DNA from: a virus
IMG/VR virus record: IMGVR_UViG_3300046519_000093
Location: 1-46,457 of that record
DNA length: 46,457 bases
Reading direction: 5' to 3' (one strand)
The translations under genes were made by a program, and so were the position numbers. Under the pieces are notes generated by a model. The model saw only the letters and a list, made by a program, of their open reading frames with translations. It was not told the origin of the DNA and made no database searches. Below are positions 22,237 to 27,961 of the stretch, piece after piece; within the stretch, counting starts at the first letter, position 1; each line of letters begins with the position of its first letter.

Positions 22237-23094
22237 TTATGCCGCCTGCGTCAGCTCGGCCTTGCGCTTGTCTTTGGCCTCAACGACCTTTGCGACCAGA
22301 TCATCGAAGCCAATGGCAATGGCCTTGGCTGCGTTGAATGCCGACTGAAGGGCGCTCATGTCGGCCGCGGCGGCGATGTCGCAGATCGCGTCGATCAGCA
22401 GCTCTTTGGCGCGATCCTCTGGGCTGACGCCTGAGTTAAGCCAGGCCAGCAGCTTGTGGCCGGTTGCTTCAGTGATCAGCTCGGGGGCGTCGAAGATCTT
22501 CGTCCGGTCCTTGCTGGCCAGGGCGGTGTGTGAGTCGTGCGTGACGTCCAGCACCACCGTGAACTCATAGTCAGTGCCATCGCGCTGCTCTGACTTCATT
22601 CCCAGCTTGACGATCTTCTTGCCCTCGCCCTGCACCGTTTCAGTCTTGCTTCGCATCGTGCAGATGACGTGCAGGGAGCTGGTCAAAATCTTGTTGGTCA
22701 GCTGTCGGTGCCGTGGCGTGGTTTCATTCCATGCCGCCCAGGTATTGCCGCGGAACTTCTGATGAGCCAGCTGCTCGTTGGCCTCAAGGCAGCCGCCTGG
22801 GCCTGTCCACTCATGCGAGTAGCTATCGATGATCAGCACGTTGTACCCGGCCGCCTCGGCCGCAGTGATGGCCTCGACATAGCGCTCTGGCGAGAAAGGT
22901 GGCTGCAACTCAAGGACATCAAAGTCGGCTATGTCTGAGTACAGCGAGGCGCTTCCCTGCTCGGTGTCGATCACTGCGATTCGGCCGCCAAGCCCCTTGG
23001 CCATGAGTAGCGCGGAATAGGTCTTGCCCGATCCTGATGGCCCGGCAAGTGCTAACCGTAGTTTTGCCTGCTTGCGTTCGGCTTTCTTGAACAT
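22237..23094 (-). CDS. RecA-like ATPase, Sak4-type single-strand annealing protein
   Basis: This 285-residue protein has Walker A GPSGSGKT (18-25), a Walker B-like VLIIDSYSH and a RecA-core layout of the AAA_24/Sak4 group. Sak4 proteins promote ssDNA annealing and need their partner SSB, which is encoded immediately downstream here. This is therefore the likely phage recombinase. The C-terminal ~70 residues are helical and Ala-rich. The ATG follows GAGGTGACACC. Confidence 0.82.
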   Translation of the reverse strand: MFKKAERKQAKLRLALAGPSGSGKTYSALLMAKGLGGRIAVIDTEQGSASLYSDIADFDVLELQPPFSPERYVEAITAAEAAGYNVLIIDSYSHEWTGPGGCLEANEQLAHQKFRGNTWAAWNETTPRHRQLTNKILTSSLHVICTMRSKTETVQGEGKKIVKLGMKSEQRDGTDYEFTVVLDVTHDSHTALASKDRTKIFDAPELITEATGHKLLAWLNSGVSPEDRAKELLIDAICDIAAAADMSALQSAFNAAKAIAIGFDDLVAKVVEAKDKRKAELTQAA

Positions 23095-23107
23095 GGTGTC
23101 ACCTCAG

Positions 23108-23251
23108 TTAAATCGGTTGGTTGTCCCACTGGCGCTCAATTTTCAGCGCCTCGTCTTCGTACTCTTTGCGCTGCTCGCCCTGGAACTGCTCAGGGTCGAA
23201 CGCGCCTACCGTCATCCAGTCGAGCTGGGCGGTCAGTCGTGGTGTGTTCAT
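23108..23251 (-). CDS. Small acidic protein (47 aa)
   Basis: This 47-residue protein begins MNTPRLTAQLDWMTVGAFDP and ends IERQWDNQPI. RBS GAGG lies five bases before the ATG. It is placed between the coiled-coil gene and the annealing ATPase gene with short gaps on each side. Function unknown. Confidence 0.55.
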   Translation of the reverse strand: MNTPRLTAQLDWMTVGAFDPEQFQGEQRKEYEDEALKIERQWDNQPI

Positions 23252-23258
23252 TGGCGCC

Positions 23259-24638
23259 TCAGTAGGTCAGGGCTATGGCTGGGATCTGGCCGCGAATGAT
23301 TGCGGCTATGACTGCCTTGGCTTCTGTTTCGTCAAGGAAGCGCGCGACCTTTCCATCTGCAGCTATGTTGACTTGCGTCATGGCTTCCAGAGCCGTCCGG
23401 TTGACCTTTCCCCGGTGCGCCGTATCGGCTGCTCGGGCGTCCTGCTGGCGGACGATCTCGGCGGCGGCATCGTCTGCGCGCTTCTTCTCATCGATGCGCG
23501 CCTGCTCGACTGCCTGCTTTTGCCGGGCCGCCGCCTCTTTGCGCTCACGGTCGGCGCGTTGTTCGGCTTCTTCCTGATCAGCCTTGGCTTGCTTCGCCAC
23601 TCGCTCGGCGTCCTCTGCCTGCTGCTTCAGCTGCTTTTCGCGCTGCTCAGCCTGATCCCGCTCACGTTTGGCGGCCTCGTCGGCGTCCCGCTGCGCCTGC
23701 TCGGCCGCTTCCCTTCTGATCCGCTCGTCATGCTCACGCTGGGCGCGTGCTTCGTCGTCAGCGCGGCGCTGGGCCAGTTCCGCCTGATCAGCCTCGTACT
23801 GCTCCTGGTCGACCAGGGCCTTTCGCAGAATCACCAGGGCGGCAGCCTTTGCCCGGTGCGCGTCAGCCTCGAACTCTTCCAGCTCCTGGTTGATCACAAG
23901 GCTGTCCAGATCCTGAATCTTGGCGCCGATCAGTGCGGCACTCATGCCGGCGGTGTCGGTGTTTTCGATGTGCTCGATCACGGCCTTGTGCGCATCGATT
24001 CGGGCATCCTCTGCGGCCTGCCATTCGTTCAGCGGGCGACGGACCTGCTCCTGAAGCGCTTCCAGGGTTTCGCGCATCCGCTTACGCTCGGCGTCGATCA
24101 GCTTCGGGACTTCCTTCAGCTCTGCGACCAGTTTTTTGCCGGCGTCATCCAGGGCCACTCTCGACTTCGCGACGTTGTGGGCAATCGAGGCGATGGCGGC
24201 GCGACCCTTTGCGGTGCTGGTGTCTGGAACGAAAGCCAGAACCTCGTCGCGGATCTTTTGCAGCCAAGGCTCCAGGCCATTCGGCGCGCTATAGACAGCC
24301 AGCGCGGTTTCCTTTGGCGGCACGGTGGCCAGCTCAGTCATTGCGTTCATGTTCACCCCTTGTACGTCGAAAGTCCCGTGCAAGGGACTGTTAGATGCAT
24401 TTCCATTCAAGCCAAAGAAGTCGCCGATCTTCTCGACTGCGGCCGAAACACGCTTGGCGCTTGCCTTGTCTTCCTCGGCCTGCCGTCGCCTTCTGTCATC
24501 AAGGCGCTGCGAGTGCTCCGGGTTTGCCGCGTCGTAGTCGTGGAACAGGTCGGTCGGTGCTGCCTTGGGCCGCCCGTAGTCATCGAATCTCCGATCCCAT
24601 TCCCGGGCCTGGGCGCTGTCTGCGTAGCTGGTGCTCAT
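23259..24638 (-). CDS. Long coiled-coil protein with possible internal start at 24350
   Basis: The full frame gives 459 residues. Residues ~97-280 are mixed helical, and ~280-410 form a long charged coiled coil rich in Arg, Glu, Gln and Ala. The shorter 363-residue form would start at the ATG at 24350, with RBS AGGGGTG and an operator palindrome 22 bases upstream. Related phage proteins, as I recall them, begin near that point. The upstream ~96 residues may be a separate early protein fused in frame; its ATG at 24638 overlaps the previous stop. It lies beside recombination genes; the function is not established. Confidence 0.72.
   Translation of the reverse strand: MSTSYADSAQAREWDRRFDDYGRPKAAPTDLFHDYDAANPEHSQRLDDRRRRQAEEDKASAKRVSAAVEKIGDFFGLNGNASNSPLHGTFDVQGVNMNAMTELATVPPKETALAVYSAPNGLEPWLQKIRDEVLAFVPDTSTAKGRAAIASIAHNVAKSRVALDDAGKKLVAELKEVPKLIDAERKRMRETLEALQEQVRRPLNEWQAAEDARIDAHKAVIEHIENTDTAGMSAALIGAKIQDLDSLVINQELEEFEADAHRAKAAALVILRKALVDQEQYEADQAELAQRRADDEARAQREHDERIRREAAEQAQRDADEAAKRERDQAEQREKQLKQQAEDAERVAKQAKADQEEAEQRADRERKEAAARQKQAVEQARIDEKKRADDAAAEIVRQQDARAADTAHRGKVNRTALEAMTQVNIAADGKVARFLDETEAKAVIAAIIRGQIPAIALTY
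24372..24389. promoter_or_regulatory. Dispersed operator inside the coiled-coil gene, before an internal start
   Basis: AGTCCCG-TGCA-AGGGACT is a near-perfect copy of the palindrome. On the minus strand it reads AGTCCCT-TGCA-CGGGACT, with TCTAAC just before it, then AGGGGTG and ATG at 24350. Spacing to the start is like that of the intergenic copies. Confidence 0.65.
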
Positions 24639-25012
24639 GGCTCAGCCCTCAGCAGCTGGTCGCCGATGATGCGCAGGCGGTTGCGGATGCGGGCGCCTTG
24701 GGCGTTTATCTCTTTGCGCTCATCGAGCAGGATCGCCATCGATCGGTAGATGTCGTCCTCGTCTAATTCCGTGCCGTCCCATGCGTGGCACTCATCAACC
24801 GCATGGAGCCAGCCTCGCCAAACGATGCTGCAATCAGGGTCGTCGGTCACCTCGCCGCTCATGTAGCGGTTGCGGAAGGGCTTCAGGTCGACGAATGTTT
24901 CGGCGTCGGCATGCTGTCCGCGGATTGCCTGAGCGTTCTTTCGCCATGCCTCCCGATGCCGGGAATATGCCTTGGCCAGTTCGCGCAACTTGTCATCAGT
25001 CGTCTGCGTCAT
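24635..25012 (-). CDS. Hypothetical protein (125 aa)
   Basis: This 125-residue protein begins MTQTTDDKLRELAKAYSRHR. Its acidic middle (GTELDEDDIYRSMAILLDER) is followed by a basic, helical C-terminal end (RIRNRLRIIGDQLL). No family was recognised. The ATG at 25012 and the stop at 24635 both use ATGA overlaps; the longer in-frame start at 25078 is less likely. Confidence 0.65.
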   Translation of the reverse strand: MTQTTDDKLRELAKAYSRHREAWRKNAQAIRGQHADAETFVDLKPFRNRYMSGEVTDDPDCSIVWRGWLHAVDECHAWDGTELDEDDIYRSMAILLDERKEINAQGARIRNRLRIIGDQLLRAEP

Positions 25013-25203
25013 GGCCGCGCTCTCACGGCAATCGTGCTGCCTTTCTGCGTGGCGGAGAGCTTGACGGTCAGGTCGCACACCTTGAAGTCCGGCGACTTGC
25101 CGATCACCTGGTAGAACGGGATGCCGTGGGCAATGATGGCCAGGCCGCGCTCGATCTCTTCGAGCTGTTCGTCTATCAACGATTGAACGATTGGCGTGGT
25201 CAT
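25009..25203 (-). CDS. Small hypothetical protein (64 aa)
   Basis: This 64-residue protein begins MTTPIVQSLIDEQLEEIERG and ends with a beta-rich, basic tail (KVCDLTVKLSATQKGSTIAV). It is coupled by ATGA to both neighbours. Function unknown. Confidence 0.65.
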   Translation of the reverse strand: MTTPIVQSLIDEQLEEIERGLAIIAHGIPFYQVIGKSPDFKVCDLTVKLSATQKGSTIAVRARP

Positions 25204-25442
25204 GCGCTCATCCTCGAGGTGGATTGGCAAAGTCGGGACACTCGCAGGGCGCGAGCGGCGTTTAATTGGCTGTGCAGCTGGCTCGACTCTTCGTGCTCGA
25301 TGTTCCCTTCGAAAAGGGCATACGAGATCAGGCCTGCCAGGTAATTCAGTTCCGACTCGCAGCCAACCAGGTCGCCGGCGGGCATGGCGTGGATCCGTTT
25401 CAATCGTTCATCGAAAACCGCTCTCGCTGTTGAGTTGAACAT
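25200..25442 (-). CDS. Small hypothetical protein (80 aa)
   Basis: This 80-residue, largely helical protein begins MFNSTARAVFDERLKRIHAM. RBS GAGGGAAACTG precedes the ATG, and the stop is coupled to the next gene. No motif was recognised. Confidence 0.6.
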   Translation of the reverse strand: MFNSTARAVFDERLKRIHAMPAGDLVGCESELNYLAGLISYALFEGNIEHEESSQLHSQLNAARALRVSRLCQSTSRMSA

Positions 25443-25487
25443 TTCAGTTTCCCTCAGTGACGTGGAAGAGACCGCTAACTTCGTGCT

Positions 25488-25682
25488 TTAAAGGCGGCTG
25501 TGATGGCGGAAGGTGCGAGCCTGGCCGCTGCCTGGAATACGCTGGCGCGCCTGGCGTGCAACTCGCTCGCTCGGGTAGGTGGCAGAGCCGCCCATCTTCC
25601 CGGTGACGAACAGCCCGCGAAGGCTGATCACGTTCATTTCAAAGTCCTCGCCCTGAAGGGCCATCCCTGTTTCGCTGTTCAT
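25488..25682 (-). CDS. Small hypothetical protein (64 aa)
   Basis: This 64-residue protein begins MNSETGMALQGEDFEMNVIS and has a basic C-terminal tail (RQARQRIPGSGQARTFRHHS). RBS CAGGGGTG precedes the ATG. It could be an RNA- or DNA-binding early protein, but no family is recognised. Confidence 0.5.
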   Translation of the reverse strand: MNSETGMALQGEDFEMNVISLRGLFVTGKMGGSATYPSERVARQARQRIPGSGQARTFRHHSRL

Positions 25683-25765
25683 GCGCTTGCACCCCTGCTT
25701 GCTGTGGTTAGTAGATTTCCCGTCTGGCCCTGGTTAGAAGGCCAGCCAGTGAAATTTCCCGGCAA

Positions 25766-25948
25766 TCACGCGGCGAGACTCCCTGCGTTGCGCCGCCACT
25801 TGCGCGCCTCGGCAATGGCCATCCGCGAGTGCTTGCGGAGCGCCTTGAGCAGCGGCGCCGATAGCGAGTCGCACTGCCAACTGGCCCTTGATGCCGATCG
25901 GGCCTCTTTTACGCAAAGTTTCATTTGCTGATAGCTCACGTAGCACAT
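25766..25948 (-). CDS. First leftward gene, small basic protein (60 aa)
   Basis: This 60-residue protein has a basic, Arg-rich C-terminal half (RKHSRMAIAEARKWRRNAGS). RBS GGGAGGAAATGC precedes the ATG at 25948. It is the first gene after the leftward promoter and boxA, the position of the N antiterminator in lambda. The Arg-rich helix could bind RNA, but the sequence is not recognisably N-like. An alternative GTG frame covering 25734-25946 is less well supported. Confidence 0.5.
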   Translation of the reverse strand: MCYVSYQQMKLCVKEARSASRASWQCDSLSAPLLKALRKHSRMAIAEARKWRRNAGSLAA

Positions 25949-26115
25949 TGCATTTCCTCCCGGTTGATTTCCCAATGCCACCTCATCGAAGTGGCATCAG
26001 TGAAATTCTCTGCGGCAAACCTTGCGCGCCGATCTCTCGGTCACGGAAGCATGCCGTGTTGCGTGATGTTCCCTGGATTCAAACGCCGTATGGCACCAGG
26101 GTCTGTCTTTGTCGA

Positions 26116-26127
26116 TGTTAAAGAGCG
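26116..26127 (-). promoter_or_regulatory. boxA antitermination element in the leftward leader
   Basis: Minus-strand CGCTCTTTAACA matches the bacterial rrn and lambdoid boxA consensus (core GCTCTTTA). It lies about 30 bases downstream of the predicted leftward start. An imperfect hairpin with arms CCCTGG and CCAGGG follows. This is a likely NusB/NusE loading site enabling read-through of the terminator near 20.9 kb. Confidence 0.7.
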
Positions 26128-26137
26128 GTTCGTTTCT

Positions 26138-26182
26138 GGTCTCTTGCAAGGGACCGTATCGATGGATTGAAAGGTAACTCAA
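26138..26182 (-). promoter_or_regulatory. Leftward early promoter (PL-like) overlapping a dispersed operator
   Basis: On the minus strand -35 TTGAGT (26177-26182), 16 bases, then -10 GATACG (26155-26160). The operator GGTCTCT-TGCA-AGGGACC (26138-26155, plus-strand reading) begins at the end of the -10 and would cover the transcription start. The layout matches the other promoter/operator pairs and predicts repression of leftward transcription by the operator-binding protein. Confidence 0.6.
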
Positions 26183-26230
26183 GGTTGCGGGCCTGTAAAG
26201 TCCTGGCCGTGAAATAATTTTTAATTTGCC

Positions 26231-26248
26231 AGGGACTTTAAAGGGACT
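26231..26248. promoter_or_regulatory. Tandem operator half-sites in the divergent control region
   Basis: AGGGACT (26231-26237) and AGGGACT (26242-26248) are direct rather than inverted repeats of the operator half-site, 11 bases apart (about one helical turn). They lie between the leftward and rightward promoters and could place two regulator units on the same DNA face. Confidence 0.5.
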
Positions 26249-26266
26249 AGACTTGTCGTAATACCG

Positions 26267-26295
26267 TTGAAGACTCCGCAACCGTTAGTTACCAT
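26267..26295 (+). promoter_or_regulatory. Rightward early promoter (PR-like) for the cro-like gene
   Basis: -35 TTGAAG (26267-26272), a 17-base spacer and -10 TACCAT (26290-26295). Transcription would begin about 22 bases before the ATG at 26324. The tandem half-sites lie just upstream of the -35. Confidence 0.55.
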
Positions 26296-26323
26296 AGCGT
26301 ATCAACGGGCGGGGGTTTAATTC

Positions 26324-26527
26324 ATGCAAGGTGTTCCGCTAAAGCAGTTGGTTGCAGAGCTTGGCCCAGCCAAGGTAGGGAAGATGCTCGGTGTAAGTCA
26401 TCAAGGAATAACGAAGGCGGTAGATGCAGGGCGAGAAATTCTCATTACCGTGCTACCGGACGGAAAGGCAAAAGGGATAGAGCTTAGCGACTTCCCGAAA
26501 GCAAAGAAGAAAGCAGCACCAGACTGA
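26324..26527 (+). CDS. cro: Cro-like repressor
   Basis: This 67-residue protein resembles lambda Cro in size and pattern. LKQLVAELGPAKVGKMLGVS is followed by the recognition helix region HQGITKAVDAGR, then a beta hairpin (ILITVLPDGKAKGIELSDFP) as used for dimerisation. It is the first gene of the rightward operon, with RBS GGGGG. It probably binds operators in the adjacent control region and shuts off early or lysogenic transcription. The gene and its surroundings are AT-richer than the rest of the phage. Confidence 0.78.
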   Translation: MQGVPLKQLVAELGPAKVGKMLGVSHQGITKAVDAGREILITVLPDGKAKGIELSDFPKAKKKAAPD

Positions 26528-26551
26528 TAATCGTAAAACCAAGGGGTTGAT

Positions 26552-26755
26552 ATGGCATACGTACCAGAAGAGTTGATGCACGAAAGACAGATAAAGGTCC
26601 GACTCGTAGACAGCGAGTATGACGAGTGGAAAGAAATGGCGCATAAGGAAGGACAGCTGCACAGCGTTATGGCTAGAATCGCCATGCGGGCCATTCTCGA
26701 AGAATACCGCAGGACCGGCGAGCTACCTGAGTTCATCGCAAAGCAGCGCGCATAA
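26552..26755 (+). CDS. Small ribbon-helix-helix-like protein (67 aa)
   Basis: This 67-residue protein begins MAYVPEELMHERQIKVRLVD. A short beta strand (QIKVRLV) followed by two helices (EYDEWKEMAHKEG, HSVMARIAMRAILEEY) fits the ribbon-helix-helix DNA-binding fold. RBS AAGGGG. It is the second gene after the rightward promoter, where lambdoid phages often carry CII or other regulators. Target unknown. Confidence 0.6.
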   Translation: MAYVPEELMHERQIKVRLVDSEYDEWKEMAHKEGQLHSVMARIAMRAILEEYRRTGELPEFIAKQRA

Positions 26756-26784
26756 TAATTAACCAAATTTTCGGGGTAACCGCT

Positions 26785-26937
26785 GTGACCAAGGATGAAT
26801 TTGTAGAGTTTGCCGGCGATGAGCTCGCCGTCGTTGTAGTAGCCGCTGCAATCCCTGGCCCGACCAGGCTTTACCAGGTCGAGGCGGTTGTGCCCTCGGT
26901 GCGCGCAGGCATGATCAGCAAGGGAGTTAATCCATGA
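26785..26937 (+). CDS. Small hypothetical protein (50 aa), GTG start
   Basis: This 50-residue protein begins at GTG with TKDEFVEFAGDELAVVVVAA and ends RAGMISKGVNP. A GGGG ribosome site lies nine bases upstream. The stop overlaps the ATG of the next gene (ATGA). A short acidic N-terminus leads into a hydrophobic strand. Function unknown. Confidence 0.5.
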   Translation: MTKDEFVEFAGDELAVVVVAAAIPGPTRLYQVEAVVPSVRAGMISKGVNP

Positions 26938-27323
26938 CCAGGGAAGAATATTTTCAATGGACCGGCGCCGAGCGCGCCGAGATCGAAGCCGCTGCAGCCT
27001 CCAGAAACATGACCGGCCAAGAGCTGGTCGAAATCCTGATGGGTTGCAGCGTGCAGAAGCTTGCTGAGATCGGTCATCAGCCGGGCGCGCCGCGCAATGT
27101 GGTCGCCCAGGTCAGCGGGAATGTAATTCAGGTCAACTTCAGCGCCAAGGCGGCAGCTTCCTGGAATGGCCGGAAGGCGTACAAGGCGCCATCAAAACGC
27201 CCGCAGTTCGCCAATCGCGTCAGCCTTATGCCTATCCGGGTCCCTTCCACGTCACCGAATCCTAATTCCGCGGCGGTCCCTTCCACGTCACCTAATACTG
27301 GTATTCCATACAGTAGTTGTTAA
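26934..27323 (+). CDS. Hypothetical protein with repeated C-terminal motif
   Basis: This 129-residue protein begins MTREEYFQWTGAERAEIEAA. The N-terminal ~45 residues are helical and the middle is short beta. The C-terminus repeats VPSTSPN twice because the DNA contains two direct copies of an operator-like element. The tail looks like translated regulatory DNA and may be dispensable. It is coupled to the previous gene by ATGA. Function unknown. Confidence 0.6.
   Translation: MTREEYFQWTGAERAEIEAAAASRNMTGQELVEILMGCSVQKLAEIGHQPGAPRNVVAQVSGNVIQVNFSAKAAASWNGRKAYKAPSKRPQFANRVSLMPIRVPSTSPNPNSAAVPSTSPNTGIPYSSC
27239..27292. repeat. Two direct copies of GGTCCCTTCCACGTCACC
   Basis: Copies at 27239-27256 and 27275-27292, 36 bases apart, share a perfect GGTCCCT left arm of the dispersed operator but have CGTCACC as right arm, like the degenerate copy at 14434. 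They lie in the 3' end of the 129-residue gene, before a 221-base gap. Confidence 0.6.
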
Positions 27324-27492
27324 CTTACCAGACCGGGAATAACCGCGCCACGTTTAAGGCTTATCAATTTCGTAGCGCGGCATCATATAGGCACCGCATA
27401 GGGGTGGCGATGATGGCGCCAGAAAATAGTCAGGCAGCTGGTCGAGTGGTTGAGGTGCAGGTTTCGGGCCGAAAATAAATAACCTTTTCAGG

Positions 27493-27521
27493 TTGAACAT
27501 TCGCGCCGTCAGGGTTACTGT
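27493..27521 (+). promoter_or_regulatory. Possible promoter before the TrfB-like gene
   Basis: TTGAAC (27493-27498), a 17-base spacer and TACTGT (27516-27521). The -10 is poor. A small hairpin, AACCT-N4-AGGTT, lies at 27481-27494. The rest of the 221-base gap (27324-27544) shows only a 22-codon frame at 27410-27478 that I do not consider a gene. Confidence 0.3.
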
Positions 27522-27544
27522 GATTCGTACCAGAGGGGTGAACC

Positions 27545-27748
27545 ATGAATAACGACCAATTCGACAAACTGTCAGAGCTCATCGATTCAGATGGCGGCCC
27601 AGGCGCACAAGGCGCAAGGCTCGTCCTGGTGGAAGGCGTGAAGGCAAAAGAGGCTGCCGAGGTGGTGGGCGTGACCTTCCAATCGGTCTACAAATCCGTG
27701 CGCCGTTTCAAGAAAGCATTCGAGCTGGCTAAGGCTGTCCATCAGTAG
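27545..27748 (+). CDS. Small HTH regulator, TrfB/KorA-like
   Basis: This 67-residue protein contains ARLVLVEGVKAKEAAEVVGV followed by TFQSVYKSVRRFKKAFE. This helix-turn-helix resembles the TrfB/KorA family of plasmid repressors. A strong RBS (AGAGGGGTG) precedes the ATG. A perfect palindrome, CGGTATACCG (27771-27780), and a dispersed operator lie just downstream. It probably regulates early or replication genes; the target is unproven. Confidence 0.65.
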   Translation: MNNDQFDKLSELIDSDGGPGAQGARLVLVEGVKAKEAAEVVGVTFQSVYKSVRRFKKAFELAKAVHQ

Positions 27749-27788
27749 AGCCTAGATTTTCGTTTCAAGGCGGTATACCGTGCAAGCC

Positions 27789-27806
27789 AGTCTCTAGCGA
27801 GGGACC
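27789..27806. promoter_or_regulatory. Dispersed operator before the replication genes
   Basis: AGTCTCT-AGCG-AGGGACC. It follows a TATACC hexamer (27774-27779) and precedes a hairpin and the start of the replication genes. Binding here could control initiator expression. Confidence 0.65.
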
Positions 27807-27814
27807 GGTACGCA

Positions 27815-27846
27815 CAAAAAAATGCCCCGGCGGGCTAGGTCGGGGC
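27815..27846 (-). terminator. Terminator facing against the replication operon
   Basis: GCCCCG (27824-27829) pairs with CGGGGC (27841-27846). The T run lies on the minus strand (seven A residues at 27816-27822), so it would stop leftward, antisense transcription rather than the rightward operon it sits in. On the plus strand it is only a hairpin in the leader. Confidence 0.5.
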
Positions 27847-27877
27847 TGGATGGATCTACAACATTTGGAGTTTGATT

Positions 27878-27961
27878 ATGGAAGATGTAACGGGCTGCGT
27901 AAAGGCCTGCGCGATGGTTTGCACGTTTGTTATTGGCGAGTGCGTAAGGGGTGAGTCATGA
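27878..27961 (+). CDS. Small Cys-rich peptide (27 aa) upstream of the initiator gene
   Basis: Twenty-seven residues, beginning MEDVTGCVKACAMVC, with four Cys in total. GGAG lies eight bases before the ATG, and the TGA overlaps the next ATG (ATGA). It may be a leader peptide that couples translation of the replication protein, or a tiny metal-binding protein. Confidence 0.4.
   Translation: MEDVTGCVKACAMVCTFVIGECVRGES

Larger units (their letters stand above)
25949..26323. other. Non-coding divergent control region between leftward and rightward operons
   Basis: These 375 bases hold no convincing gene. They contain the leftward promoter with its operator, a boxA, a tandem operator half-site pair, an inverted repeat (TAAAGTCCTGGC at 26196-26207 against GCCAGGGACTTTA at 26228-26240), and a rightward promoter. 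The stretch around 26205-26240 is AT-rich. A CI-type repressor gene, normally next to cro, is absent here. Confidence 0.7.

Noticed and set aside
23121-24749. A 542-codon plus-strand frame
   Set aside because: It runs opposite the coiled-coil gene and reads as Leu/Cys-rich noise produced by complementing Glu/Arg/Gln codons. The minus-strand genes here are coupled and have ribosome sites.
25734-25946. An alternative 70-codon GTG frame for the first leftward gene
   Set aside because: The ATG frame two bases away uses the same ribosome site at better spacing, so that frame was kept.
27410-27478. A 22-residue frame before the TrfB-like gene
   Set aside because: A GGGGTGG precedes it, but length and content give no further support.
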